Numbered from the stretch's first letter, positions 44,486 through 54,468 are shown. The stretch is 64,000 nt of DNA from DYJK01 sp040755055 (GCA_040755055.1 JBFMBS010000010.1:1-64000); one strand, 5' to 3'. Program-made: numbers and translations. The notes: generated from the sequence alone by a model not told the origin.

Positions 44486-46693
44486 TTATTCAACAACAGT
44501 GAATGATGCTTCTTTAACCTCTTCCGAATTTGTTCCGACGAACACTTTGAAATCACCCGGCTCAACAACGTAATTCATGTTGATGTCGTGGAATTTCAAT
44601 TTCTCCGGAGTGATTGTGAATTCAACTGTTTTTGTTTCTCCGGGTTTCAAAGAAATTTTTGCAAAGTCTTTTAATTCTTTTACCGGACGAGTAACGCTTC
44701 CAACCAAATCGCGGATATATAGCTGAACAACTTCTTTCCCTTCGTACTTGCCGGTGTTCTTTACATTAACAGTTACTTTCAACGATTCATCTTTTTTGAT
44801 TTGATTTTTTTCCAGTTTAAGATCGGAATATTCAAAAGTTGTGTAGCTCAATCCGTAACCGAAAGGAAAGAGCGGAGTGTTTTCCAAATCCATGTAGTAT
44901 GATGTGTAATGATTTGTCGGATTGTGCGGACGACCGGTGTTTTTATGATTGTAATGAACCGGCACCTGTCCTACGTAGCGCGGAAATGTTACCGGCAATT
45001 TTCCATTTGGATTATAATCACCGAATAAAACATTTGTAACAGCATAACTTGTACTGATGCCTGGATACCAAGCTTCGAGAATTGCATTAACATTTTCTTT
45101 GAGCCACGGAATTGTAAGCGGTCTTCCGTTCATCAAAACAACAACTACGGGCTTTCCCGTTTTGTGAAGTTCTTTAATCAAATCCTCTTGAACGCCGGGC
45201 AGATCCAATGTTGCACGCGAGTTTGCTTCGCCGGTCATTCCGCTGCTTTCGCCTACAATTGCAATTACAACTTCAGAAGATTTCGCTGCTTCAATTGCTT
45301 CTTCAAATCCGCTTTTATCATCGCCGGTAATTTTGCATCCTTCGGCATAATTAATTTTTACACTGCTTCCCAATTTATTTTTGATTCCTTCGAGCAGAGG
45401 CACAACTTCATCTTTGTTGCTTAAGCCGCTCCATCCGCCGAGCGGATCTTCATTCGAATTTGCAAGCGGTCCAACAACCGCAATCGCTTTCAAATCTTTT
45501 TTCAGGGGAAGAATATTTTTTTCGTTCTTCAAAAGCACAAGTGTTTCCGAAGCAACTTCTTTTGTCGCATCAATAATTTCTTTGCTGCGGATAGTTTTCT
45601 TTTCGCGTTCAACATCGCAATACTTGAAAGGATCATCAAATAAACCGAGTTTGAATTTCGCAATCAACACACGCCGCACAGCGTCATCAACTAATTTGAT
45701 ATCGACTTTACCTTCTTTAACAAGATCGGCGAGGTGATTGTAATACGCGTTCGATTCCATATCCATATCTACCGTTGCTTCGATGCCGAGCTTTCCGGCT
45801 TCTTTCAAATCTTTTGCAACGCCGTGCGGAATTAATTCGCCAATAGAATTCCAATCGCTCACAACCATCGCATCTGTTTTCCATTCATCGCGTAAAATTT
45901 TTGTCAATAAAAATTTGCTTGCCGAAGACGGAATGCCGCCGATCTCATTGAACGAAGCCATTAACGAACCGGCTCCGGCTTCAACTGCCGCTTTGTACGG
46001 AGGCAGATAAAAATCGCGGAAGTTTCGTTCGGACATATCAACGGTGTTGTAATCGCGTCCGCCTTCTGCGCCGCCGTAACCGGCATAATGTTTAACGCAA
46101 GCAAGTATTGTATTGTTTGCGGAAAGATCTTCGCCTTGATAACCGCGCACACGCGCAGCAGCCATCATAGAACCGAGATACGGATCTTCACCGCTTCCTT
46201 CCATAATTCTACCCCAACGCGGATCGCGCGCAATATCAACCATCGGGTTGAATGTCCAATGAACTCCGCCCGATGAAGCTTCTTCTGCTTGCATGCGTGC
46301 TGATTTTTGAATCAACGCCGGGTTCCATGTGCTTGCTTCTCCAATCGGAACCGGGAATGTTGAACGGTAACCGTGAATAACATCCAAACCAAAGATGAGC
46401 GGAATTTTTAAACGCGATTCTTCAACGGCAATCTTCTGCATTTTTTTTGTCTGCTCTGCGCCAACAACATTCAAGAAAGAACCTACTTTTCCTTTTCTGA
46501 TTAACTCGTCGCTACCTTCAGCCGGTCTTCCGGTTTCTGCGCCGGTTGCCCATCCGCCGCTGTACTGAACAAGCTGTCCGACTTTTTCTTCGAGTGTCAT
46601 TAATGCAAGGACAGAATCAGCGCGTTGCTCAAAAGTTTTTTTCTGTGCAAAACTGATTGTGTATAAAAAAAGTAAGAATAAAATCTTTTTCAT
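44486..46693 (-). CDS. GH3 beta-glucosidase (BglX-like)
   Basis: The 735-residue enzyme has a signal peptide (KKILFLLFLYTISFAQ), GH3 N-terminal motifs (LTLEEKVGQLVQYSGG-like start, IFGLDVIHGYRSTFPVP, KHYAGYGGAEGGRDYN), a nucleophile Asp in VVSDWNSI, the second GH3 domain (VVIAIVGESSGMTGEA), and a C-terminal FN3-like domain (VTVNVKNTGKYEGKEVVQLY). It matches BglX-type periplasmic beta-glucosidases in length and order. GAGGAA precedes the ATG. It lies 16 bp upstream of the esterase. Confidence 0.93.
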   Translation of the reverse strand: MKKILFLLFLYTISFAQKKTFEQRADSVLALMTLEEKVGQLVQYSGGWATGAETGRPAEGSDELIRKGKVGSFLNVVGAEQTKKMQKIAVEESRLKIPLIFGLDVIHGYRSTFPVPIGEASTWNPALIQKSARMQAEEASSGGVHWTFNPMVDIARDPRWGRIMEGSGEDPYLGSMMAAARVRGYQGEDLSANNTILACVKHYAGYGGAEGGRDYNTVDMSERNFRDFYLPPYKAAVEAGAGSLMASFNEIGGIPSSASKFLLTKILRDEWKTDAMVVSDWNSIGELIPHGVAKDLKEAGKLGIEATVDMDMESNAYYNHLADLVKEGKVDIKLVDDAVRRVLIAKFKLGLFDDPFKYCDVEREKKTIRSKEIIDATKEVASETLVLLKNEKNILPLKKDLKAIAVVGPLANSNEDPLGGWSGLSNKDEVVPLLEGIKNKLGSSVKINYAEGCKITGDDKSGFEEAIEAAKSSEVVIAIVGESSGMTGEANSRATLDLPGVQEDLIKELHKTGKPVVVVLMNGRPLTIPWLKENVNAILEAWYPGISTSYAVTNVLFGDYNPNGKLPVTFPRYVGQVPVHYNHKNTGRPHNPTNHYTSYYMDLENTPLFPFGYGLSYTTFEYSDLKLEKNQIKKDESLKVTVNVKNTGKYEGKEVVQLYIRDLVGSVTRPVKELKDFAKISLKPGETKTVEFTITPEKLKFHDINMNYVVEPGDFKVFVGTNSEEVKEASFTVVE

Positions 46694-46743
46694 TAATTCC
46701 TCTGCTCTACTTTATAGTGATAAAATTTTTTTTTGAGATTCTT

Positions 46744-46852
46744 GAGGTCGTCACAAAAGTAATGGTTCAATTAAAAAATCCGCGTGAATCCGTTTTAATC
46801 AGATTTTAGCCGTGTGCTATTCTTTAAAAGAAATTACTTTTGCGACAACCTC
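46744..46852. mobile_element. MITE-like element, second copy
   Basis: TIRs GAGGTCGTCACAAAAGTAAT and its near-inverted partner (18 of 20 bases) bracket 109 bp. The interior, read on the other strand, aligns with that of the element at 4089-4196 (shared ACGGATTAAAC-like and CGGATT blocks), in the opposite orientation. It lies between two GH3 genes. Confidence 0.7.
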
Positions 46853-46857
46853 CGGTA

Positions 46858-48669
46858 TTAAAAAGTCAATCCAAAGCCGTACGGAAAGAGGGGATCGTAA
46901 TTTGTATCGCCAATGTTAATCGGAATCTGCTGCATATTTCTTGGCCACGAATGCGGAAGTTTTCCGACCGGTTTGAAATCACCAAAGAGAACATCTGCAA
47001 CACCCTGACCTTCCGTACCCGGCAGCCATGCGGCAACAAAAGCATCGCACTTGCCGAGAGCATCGGTAATCAACATCGGTCTGCCCGAAAAAAGAATTAC
47101 AGCAACCGGCTTGCCGGATGATTTTGCTTTGTCGATCAATTCCAAATCTTCTTTTGATAAACTCAAATCTTCGCGGTCGCCGCGCATTTCCGCATATGGT
47201 TTTTCGCCGACAACAACTACAACAACATCGGAATTTTCTGCTCCGCTTCCGTCCGCCGAATACGTAACTTGCGATTCGTCGTCAACACTATTTTTTATCG
47301 CTTGCAAAATTGTTGTTCCACCCGAAATAACATTTCCGGGTTTACCTTGCCAGATAATTGTCCAACCTCCGCATTGGATACCAATATCGTCTGCCGCTGT
47401 TCCGGCAACATGAATTTTCTTCACTTTCGATAAAGGAAGAACTCCGTTGTCATTTTTCAAAAGTACGAGCGATTGGCGAACTGCATCGCGTGCAATTTCC
47501 CTATGTTCTTTCGATCCTACTTTTGAAAGAAGATTTTTATCGGTGAAAGGATTTTCGAAAAGATTCATCTCGAATTTTACTTTTAAAATTCTGCGCACAG
47601 CGTCATCAATTCTGTTCATCGGAACTTTGCCTTCGTTAACAAGTTCTTTTAAATAAGTAATGAACTCTACATAATTATTTTTTTGTCCGGGTCCGTTCGG
47701 AATCATAATCATATCCAAACCGGCATTGATCGATTTTCCAATAGAAATTTTATAATCGGTATCCAATTGATCGATAGCCGCCCAGTCGGAAACAAGAAAT
47801 CCATCGAAGCCGAGTTCGCCTTTCAAAACGTCGGTCAACAAATATTTGTGACCGTGCATTTTCTGTCCGTTCCAGCTGTTGTAAGAAACCATAATTGATT
47901 TTGCGCCGGCTTTAATTGCATTTATGTAACCGGGCAAGTGAACATTGCGGAGTGTTTGTTCATCAACTTCCGTATTGCCCTGATCGATTCCGTTTGTTGT
48001 TCCGCCGTCGCCCATGTAATGTTTAACACAAGCAAGAATTGATTCGTCGTTGGATAGATTAGCACCTTGCAAACCTTTTACGTATGCGGCGCCCATTCCT
48101 TTAACAAGATTCGGATCTTCGCCGAAGCTTTCGTAAGTGCGTCCCCATCTTTCATTGCGTGCAACGGCAACACACGGTGCGAATGTCCAGTCGATTCCGG
48201 TTGCTGCAACTTCGAGTGCGGTGATGCGAGCGGCTTCTTCAACAATTTTCGGATTGCGTGTTGCACCGAGTCCGATATTGTGCGGAAATAGAACTGCGCC
48301 GTCAACATTGTTATGTCCGTGTACGGCATCAACTCCCCATATGAAAGGAATTTTCAATCTTGATTTGAGTGCAATGTTTTGATATTTATCGTAAAGTTCT
48401 GCCCAGCCCTTTGCGGTAATATCATCCGGTTCGGAATCACCGCCGCACAGAATTGAACCGAGCGAATATTTTGCAATATCCTTCACGCTGTTTTTGATTG
48501 CAGTGTAATCAACTTGTGTCATCTGCCCGATTTTTTCATCGAGCGTCATTTGCGAAAGGAGTTCATCTACTTTTTTATCGAGCATTTTATTTTTGGGGGT
48601 TTGTTGCGGATAGACAACTGTAAGTCCAATAATAAAAACAAACAAAAAAAATATTGAAACGCTTTTCAT
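46858..48669 (-). CDS. GH3 exo-beta-glucanase type enzyme
   Basis: The 603-residue product has a signal peptide (SIFFLFVFIIGLTVVYPQ), barrel motifs MTLDEKIGQMTQVDY, IWGVDAVHGHNNV, HYMGDGGTTNGIDQG, and a nucleophile Asp in LVSDWAAID. The second domain starts near VVVVVGEKPYAEMRGD and carries LSLSKEDLEL. It ends directly after the second domain (PLFPYGFGLTF) with no FN3 tail, as in barley ExoI-like exo-1,3/1,4-beta-glucanases. GAGGGG precedes the ATG. Confidence 0.92.
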   Translation of the reverse strand: MKSVSIFFLFVFIIGLTVVYPQQTPKNKMLDKKVDELLSQMTLDEKIGQMTQVDYTAIKNSVKDIAKYSLGSILCGGDSEPDDITAKGWAELYDKYQNIALKSRLKIPFIWGVDAVHGHNNVDGAVLFPHNIGLGATRNPKIVEEAARITALEVAATGIDWTFAPCVAVARNERWGRTYESFGEDPNLVKGMGAAYVKGLQGANLSNDESILACVKHYMGDGGTTNGIDQGNTEVDEQTLRNVHLPGYINAIKAGAKSIMVSYNSWNGQKMHGHKYLLTDVLKGELGFDGFLVSDWAAIDQLDTDYKISIGKSINAGLDMIMIPNGPGQKNNYVEFITYLKELVNEGKVPMNRIDDAVRRILKVKFEMNLFENPFTDKNLLSKVGSKEHREIARDAVRQSLVLLKNDNGVLPLSKVKKIHVAGTAADDIGIQCGGWTIIWQGKPGNVISGGTTILQAIKNSVDDESQVTYSADGSGAENSDVVVVVVGEKPYAEMRGDREDLSLSKEDLELIDKAKSSGKPVAVILFSGRPMLITDALGKCDAFVAAWLPGTEGQGVADVLFGDFKPVGKLPHSWPRNMQQIPINIGDTNYDPLFPYGFGLTF

Positions 48670-48878
48670 ATCCCCTCTCTATATTTTGTTTCACTTAATG
48701 AGTAACTCTTCGAGTAATTAAATTTCTGCAACTACATAAACTATAAGAAACAATACTACGGTATAGCTGAAAAAAATAATATTCACTTTTGATTTACATC
48801 TTCTAACAATTTTGAATAGAAAATAGATGTTGAATTAAAATCAATTTTTGAACACGAGAAAACAAAATCAATAATTAA

Positions 48879-49853
48879 TCATCTTCTGTGTTTTTCCAGT
48901 TCGTTCCAAATCAGTGCACTTGCACCAAGTATAGCAGCGCTTCCCCCCGGCAAGGCAGAAGGAATAATTTTAACCTTATTCTTAAAAATATTTAACATAT
49001 ATTCTTCCATGTAACGTTTAGTCGGCTCAATAATCAGATCGCCGGCTAACGCAAGTCCGCCAAAAAGTATAATCGCTTCGGGACTTAAACAAGCAACCGT
49101 ATCTGCAAGCTTTAGACCAAGAATTTTTGCAGTGTAATCGAAAGCTTCCAGGGCAAGTTTATCACCGCTGTTCGCAGCATCAGCAATTTCTTTTGCAGTA
49201 AGATCATTGAAATTAACACTACGCAATCCGCTTGGAATAGTCGTAGTACCAATAAATTCGAAAACTGTTCTGCGAATACCGGTTGCCGAAGCATACGTTT
49301 CCAGGCATCCTTTTCTGCCGCAGCCACACTCTCTACCATTAGGATCTACAATTGTATGCCCAACTTCCCCGGCAAAACCGTCTGCTCCATAAACCAATTC
49401 TCCATTAATAACTATCCCGCTGCCTAAACCCGTACCTAAAGTAATCACCACAAAGTTGCTCATCTCTTTTGCCGCACCAAAAATCATTTCACCTATAGCG
49501 GCGGCATTAGCATCATTAGTAATTGCAGAAGGAAGCGGAGAATATCTCTTCACAATTTCCAGAACATTTACATAACCCCAATTCAAATTTGGAGGCTGTT
49601 CAACAGTTCCTTTATAATAATTTGCATTCGGCGCACCTATCCCGATGCCGATTAATTCATAACGCGCACTAAACTTTTTAAATTCTTCGTCAACCTTTTT
49701 GAACAGTCTGTCAAATAAAAGATCAGCTTTTTCATTAGCGTTTGTTTGAATAGACGATTCGTAAATCAATGTTCCTTCATGATCTACAAAACCAAATACT
49801 GTATTTGTTCCACCAACATCAATACCAATTGCTACTTTTGTCTTCGACATTAT
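48879..49853 (-). CDS. ROK-family glucokinase/sugar kinase
   Basis: The 324-residue cytoplasmic kinase has the phosphate motif IGIDVGGTNT at the start, a second ATP motif (VITLGTGLGSGIV), the ROK zinc motif CGCGRKGCLE near residue 180, and a late GLALAGDLI. The ATG at 49853 is preferred to an upstream one at 49868. It lies 48 bp downstream of the FucP-type transporter gene in the same direction. It would phosphorylate imported glucose or a close analogue. Confidence 0.92.
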   Translation of the reverse strand: MMSKTKVAIGIDVGGTNTVFGFVDHEGTLIYESSIQTNANEKADLLFDRLFKKVDEEFKKFSARYELIGIGIGAPNANYYKGTVEQPPNLNWGYVNVLEIVKRYSPLPSAITNDANAAAIGEMIFGAAKEMSNFVVITLGTGLGSGIVINGELVYGADGFAGEVGHTIVDPNGRECGCGRKGCLETYASATGIRRTVFEFIGTTTIPSGLRSVNFNDLTAKEIADAANSGDKLALEAFDYTAKILGLKLADTVACLSPEAIILFGGLALAGDLIIEPTKRYMEEYMLNIFKNKVKIIPSALPGGSAAILGASALIWNELEKHRR

Positions 49854-49901
49854 GTTTTCTCCATACAAGGAATATTTAATAGATCTAAACCTAACATTTT
49901 T

Positions 49902-51386
49902 CTATTTAGCAAAAGTAGGTTTGTATCCTTTCATTCCATAATAAGCAATATATAAATAACAAAGTACCGGGATAAAGAAAGCATGATGAATACCAATATT
50001 ATCGGCAAAAAAACCTTGAATAACCGGTAGTATAGCACCTCCAACTATTGCGGTGCATAGAATTCCCGATCCTTGACCGGTGTGTTTTCCAAGCCCGTCA
50101 ATTGCGAGCGTAAATATGGTAGGAAACATTATAGAATTAAATAATCCAACAGCAAGAATACTCCACAATGCAACCTGACCGTAAGTCAACATTGATACAA
50201 CAACAAGTGTCCCGGCAAACATTGCAAGAATTGCAAGTGTTCTATTCGGTTTTGTTTTACCAAGGTTAAATGCAATAAAATTAAGAACAACAAAAAGAAG
50301 AAACGTTAAGGTTTTTCCAAACCCATATAGTGAGAAAGTGGATAAATTTTCATACTCTTTTGTTACATATAACGCAAGGATTATAGCCAAACCGAAAACA
50401 AGAACTGCATAAATGTTTTTCTTTTTAGTATCAGTCATGCCAGAAAGTGTTATTGAACCGAAAAATCTACCGATCATAGCACCGCCCCAATAAAGCATTA
50501 TATACTTAGCGGCATCGGCTTCTTTCATTCCGAGCAATTCTTTGAAATAATTAACAAGAAAACTTCCGATAGAAACTTCTCCGCCTACATAAACAAATAT
50601 TGCAACTGCGCCAAGAACTAAATGTCTATATTTCCATGCACTTTCGTGATGATGATCGTAACTTCCGTTACCGTTACTTGAAGCAATCTCTGCTGCTTCA
50701 ATTTTAGGCAATTTGATAACGGCAAATATTGCAGCTATAACAAAAAGTGCGGCGGCTAATCCTAAATAAGGAACTTGCACCGTACTTGCTTCGAGAAGTT
50801 GATACGCAGTTCTTTCATCCGGGGTTAATGCTTTTAATTCTTCGGCTGTTTTTACTGCAATAGATAAAATTAAAAGTGAACCGAAAAGAGGAGCGATTGT
50901 AGTACCGAGTGAATTAAAAGCTTGTGTTAAATTCAATCTGCTTGAAGCTGTTTCAGGTTTGCCGAGAATTGCTACATAAGGATTTGCAGCAACCTGGAGG
51001 AGTGTAATACCGGCAGCTAAAATAAAGAGTGCAAGCAAAAACATAATATATGATTGATATCCGGCAGCCGGGTAAAATAATAAACAGCCTATACCGGCAG
51101 TTATTAAACCAATTACAATCCCGTTTTTGTATCCGATCTTTTCAACAAGCATCCCGGAAGGAAGTGAAACAATTGCGTAAGCAGTAAAAAAACTGAATTG
51201 AATCAACATTACCTGGGTATAGTTGAGCGTAAATACTGCCTTGAGGTGAGGTATTAATATATCATTCAAACAAGTGATGAAACCCCACATAAAGAATAAC
51301 GAAGTGAGAACTGTAAGAGCAAATGAGTAGTTTTGTTGTCCATTACCAGTTCGTTGTGATGTCATCGTAGGTGCGGTAGAAGCCAT
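49902..51386 (-). CDS. FucP/GluP-family sugar:H+ symporter (MFS)
   Basis: The 494-residue membrane protein has ~12 helices and the FHS-family pattern: ALTVLTSLFFMWGFITCLNDI near the N-terminus, QFSFFTAYAIVSLPSG, and VAANPYVAILGKP. A His cluster (DHHHES) lies in the central cytoplasmic loop near residue 245. It belongs to the fucose/glucose-galactose symporter family. With the ROK kinase downstream it probably imports glucose released by the locus. GGGAGAG stands just before the ATG. Confidence 0.92.
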   Translation of the reverse strand: MASTAPTMTSQRTGNGQQNYSFALTVLTSLFFMWGFITCLNDILIPHLKAVFTLNYTQVMLIQFSFFTAYAIVSLPSGMLVEKIGYKNGIVIGLITAGIGCLLFYPAAGYQSYIMFLLALFILAAGITLLQVAANPYVAILGKPETASSRLNLTQAFNSLGTTIAPLFGSLLILSIAVKTAEELKALTPDERTAYQLLEASTVQVPYLGLAAALFVIAAIFAVIKLPKIEAAEIASSNGNGSYDHHHESAWKYRHLVLGAVAIFVYVGGEVSIGSFLVNYFKELLGMKEADAAKYIMLYWGGAMIGRFFGSITLSGMTDTKKKNIYAVLVFGLAIILALYVTKEYENLSTFSLYGFGKTLTFLLFVVLNFIAFNLGKTKPNRTLAILAMFAGTLVVVSMLTYGQVALWSILAVGLFNSIMFPTIFTLAIDGLGKHTGQGSGILCTAIVGGAILPVIQGFFADNIGIHHAFFIPVLCYLYIAYYGMKGYKPTFAK

Positions 51387-51683
51387 TTATCTCTCCCGGT
51401 TAATTAAAAAAATTGTTGGAATTATTGATTTGCACTTGAGGTCTTTTTTGTAAGATAGTAAAGCAATAAACACTAATTTACCCGATTTTGTAGTAGGTAT
51501 GTAAGGCAAATTTTATGCCTTTGAAGGAACAAAGTTAGAAAAAAAAAGATTGTTTTTTATTTTCTAATAGCAGATTTAAGAAGCGGTATTTAAACGATTT
51601 GTCGTTTGCTTATTAAATTAATAAATCGCGGTTATCAAATTAATAAGCAGAAAATAGGTTTTCAGGAAAGTGCTTTTAACATA
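51387..51683. promoter_or_regulatory. control region upstream of the transporter-kinase operon
   Basis: This 297-bp AT-rich gap carries three inverted repeats: AAACGA-tttg-TCGTTT (51592-51607), GCTTATTAA / TTAATAAGC (51608-51616 / 51640-51648), and AAGGCA / TGCCTT (51503-51508 / 51516-51521). The first resembles LacI-type operator half-sites. A promoter should lie here because it precedes the minus-strand sugar-uptake operon. No ORF is present. Which repeat is bound by a regulator is unknown. Confidence 0.5.
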
Positions 51684-52478
51684 CTATTTTTTTACTAACT
51701 GCACTTTTACCGAAAAATTAAGCGGTTCCGGGTTCACACGATCACGTCTTGCCATGCCCTTACCTTGTCGTGGTCTTTGACCACCCCCGGGAGGCATCAT
51801 ATCTCCCCTTTCCGATTTTCCGCCACCACGCATTTTTTCTAAATCAAATTCTTCGGTTTCAAATTGTACCGATAAATTTTCACCAGGTTCGGCATCGATA
51901 CGATATAAATGATTTTTGTTACCTCTTAAAGGTACACGTAGTTCATAGACAAATCGATCGTTGCTATATCCAACTTTCGTTTGAATACCTTCTTTATTTG
52001 AAATGATAGGAAACTGTCCAAGCGGATACTTATCCTTATTCACTATTGATAATTCGGTCTGCTTCAGAAAATATTGTTGAGTTCTCTCATTTATATTTTC
52101 TCTATTGAACATCTCCTTATCAAAATTTTGCCCTTCTCTTTCCCCCGAAAGTCCTGGCAACGGATACCTTATACCAAAAGTTTTGGACTCGTCTTCGCCC
52201 TCAAACCATATAATAGCACCGGACCTCATCAACATTAATTTTGACGGCTCAATGAACACAATACACATGTACAAAAAATCTTTGTCGTTTCTGAACGCAT
52301 AAGCTATACCGTTATCTTTATCGTGTTTTAATTCGGAAAGCCATTCGGCAGAATTGCCGTCAATCGCTATAACATTCTCATCCCAAATACTTGTTAACTG
52401 TCCGCTTGATCCGCAACCGGCTAACGACACAAGAGTGATCAATAATAAATACTTTAAAATATTCTTGTTCCCTGACAT
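51684..52478 (-). CDS. lipoprotein with a CBM9/DOMON-like domain
   Basis: The 264-residue protein has a lipobox (LAGC, near residue 22) after a hydrophobic segment, then a beta-sandwich of CBM9/DOMON style: an opening IAIDGNSAEW, FLYMCIVFIEP, and FVYELRVPLRG. The last ~55 residues are rich in Arg, Gly and Pro (SERGDMMPPGGGQRPRQGKG). It is lipid-anchored in the envelope. It follows the GH16 gene by 90 bp in the same direction. A glycan- or heme-binding role is possible; the family call is by pattern only. Confidence 0.7.
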   Translation of the reverse strand: MSGNKNILKYLLLITLVSLAGCGSSGQLTSIWDENVIAIDGNSAEWLSELKHDKDNGIAYAFRNDKDFLYMCIVFIEPSKLMLMRSGAIIWFEGEDESKTFGIRYPLPGLSGEREGQNFDKEMFNRENINERTQQYFLKQTELSIVNKDKYPLGQFPIISNKEGIQTKVGYSNDRFVYELRVPLRGNKNHLYRIDAEPGENLSVQFETEEFDLEKMRGGGKSERGDMMPPGGGQRPRQGKGMARRDRVNPEPLNFSVKVQLVKK

Positions 52479-52568
52479 CTATCCCACCAATGATAATTTA
52501 GATTTAGAGACATTAAAGAATACGCTTAGGTTTAATAGGTAAGAATTTTTACTAGAAAAAATGATGCA

Positions 52569-54401
52569 TTAGTTCAGAAGCATTAATTTTTTGGTTTCGG
52601 ATCTTTGTTTTCCCTCGATAAAATAAAAATAGACACCGGAACTTAACTTCGTCCCGACATCGCTTTGTGAATTCCACGTAAATTGGTTTAAGCCGGCATT
52701 AACATAACCGAGATACTTGGAATAAATTTTCCGTCCAAGCAAATCATATACATTAAACGTTATTTCATCGGGCTGTAAAAGAGAGTACTTAATTTTTGTT
52801 GAACCGTTAAACGGGTTTGGATAATTTTGATCTATTTGATAATTCAGTTGAAGTTTCGGTTCTTCCTTAATTCCAGTTGGACCAATATAATCAATAATAA
52901 TCCCGTGCAAGAATGTTGCACCAACTTCTGCGGCAAAATGAATATCGATCAAGCCGTTATAGACTTCTATGTTCGAAATGCTTTTTATCAAAGCACTGTT
53001 TAACCCGGCTTCGCTGTAAACATCAAGGTTATCAAATACTAAATTACCTTGTGCATAAATATCCATTACACGTGTACCGGCAGATGTATTTTGATTTTCC
53101 GAAAAGAGCAACTGAACCGAATACTTTCCGTTAGGTACCCTAACGATATATTTGGTAATATGAAAAACATTTGTCTGGAAGATTATATCATCATCGGTAT
53201 TTGCAATTGGATCCGTTTCCTCAAACACTCCCCATTTTTCCATGAATCCAAATTCGGAGGTGTCGGTTGTAAATTCTCTATCCTTCACAAAATCCTGGTA
53301 TATATCTCCGCCAACATTTACCTTGAATGGAAAAGTTATCTGCTGCGTAACTTTCACCGTCCGTGCATGCGAGGCAGAGCCGTTCGGCGTATCGTATAGA
53401 TCTTTAATTCCATTTAGAATTATTAAACTTATTGTTGAAGAAAAATTTATCCCGGAAACGGCCAGTTCAACAGTTCTTTTATCGGACATTAAGGAAGCGG
53501 ATGTAATTTGTCCGTTGGTTAATACATATTTGGCTTTATTTTCTGCGGTTATTTTATCAACTTGTTCGGAAAAGAAAACTAAAATTTTATCTGTTGCGTA
53601 AGTTCTTGCTGAAATAACACTTGGTCCAACTTTATCGGTATAACCAATGTCTGTATTATTTGTCAGGCACAAAATCATTTTGCCGTCTTTGAATACAATG
53701 TTATCGGGCAAGAAATCGCATTGATTGCCACCGAAAGTATGTGTAGCTCTATCCCATCTCGATTCATCCCAAAAATCAAATTCATCTTTCCATGCGAATT
53801 TAAAATTATTTTCGCTTCCGTAATTTCCCTCGCCCGGTTTATATTCATAATATGCAGCCCAATCATAAAGACCGAATGCCGGTAATATTTCTTCTCTCCA
53901 AACCCCGACCCAGCTTTCATTATTTGGATTCCATATGTTGAACATAAATTTTTGCGCACGTGTTAATTGTTGAATATGTTCACCGGTCTGCCGGTAAACT
54001 TCCAAGCCATCAATAAACCATGCAACATAGTCGGGCGTCCATTCGAATGCGTATATATGATAATCGAGTGCCGGATCAAAATTTACATACTGATGGCGCA
54101 CATGATTAGTTTGTCCATGAGTAATTGTGTTAAACTGTACATCATTATTATATCTTCCCATAATTTCGATATCGATCTCGTTCCACTTAGACGATGTCCA
54201 ATCGTCACCCGGTAATCCATCAAAGTATGTGAACATGGTCGTTGTCATTCCTTCTTTGCCGGCGGATTTAATGCTTGCTTCAAATCTTCCGTAAAGGAAT
54301 GATTCTTTAGTTCTGTATTCAGCGCCTTTGTATTTCTTTTCGCTGTGGACAGATGAGGTAATTAACAAACAAAATAAAAACAACAGTAATGATTTTTTCA
54401 T
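52569..54401 (-). CDS. circularly permuted GH16 beta-glucanase with T9SS tail
   Basis: The ATG at 54401 starts a signal peptide (KKSLLLFLFCLLITSSVHS); the longer frame runs through the terminator upstream. The GH16 active-site motif NEIDIE has Glu75 (nucleophile) and Glu79 (acid/base). The N-terminal strand segment of ordinary GH16 enzymes (DEFDFWDESRWDRATHTFGG) instead appears after the domain, at about residues 205-245. This is the permuted order of the Fibrobacter succinogenes 1,3-1,4-beta-glucanase. Next come SbsA/Ig-like and malectin-like domains and a C-terminal type IX sorting domain (QNYPNPFNG to LMLLN). It likely cleaves lichenan or laminarin outside the cell. Confidence 0.9.
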   Translation of the reverse strand: MKKSLLLFLFCLLITSSVHSEKKYKGAEYRTKESFLYGRFEASIKSAGKEGMTTTMFTYFDGLPGDDWTSSKWNEIDIEIMGRYNNDVQFNTITHGQTNHVRHQYVNFDPALDYHIYAFEWTPDYVAWFIDGLEVYRQTGEHIQQLTRAQKFMFNIWNPNNESWVGVWREEILPAFGLYDWAAYYEYKPGEGNYGSENNFKFAWKDEFDFWDESRWDRATHTFGGNQCDFLPDNIVFKDGKMILCLTNNTDIGYTDKVGPSVISARTYATDKILVFFSEQVDKITAENKAKYVLTNGQITSASLMSDKRTVELAVSGINFSSTISLIILNGIKDLYDTPNGSASHARTVKVTQQITFPFKVNVGGDIYQDFVKDREFTTDTSEFGFMEKWGVFEETDPIANTDDDIIFQTNVFHITKYIVRVPNGKYSVQLLFSENQNTSAGTRVMDIYAQGNLVFDNLDVYSEAGLNSALIKSISNIEVYNGLIDIHFAAEVGATFLHGIIIDYIGPTGIKEEPKLQLNYQIDQNYPNPFNGSTKIKYSLLQPDEITFNVYDLLGRKIYSKYLGYVNAGLNQFTWNSQSDVGTKLSSGVYFYFIEGKQRSETKKLMLLN

Positions 54402-54446
54402 GATCAATTTGTTTTTGTGAAAAAGTATGTTGTTTAAAACGCAAAA

Positions 54447-54468
54447 GGGTGAGGCTGCAATCTCACCC
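54447..54468 (-). terminator. intrinsic terminator after the PorV-family gene
   Basis: On the minus strand the stem GGGTGAG / CTCACCC (54447-54453 and 54462-54468 on the plus strand) is followed by TTTT. A second hairpin (CTCCAT / ATGGAG) lies upstream of it, 54474-54499. It separates the PorV operon from GH16. Confidence 0.7.
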
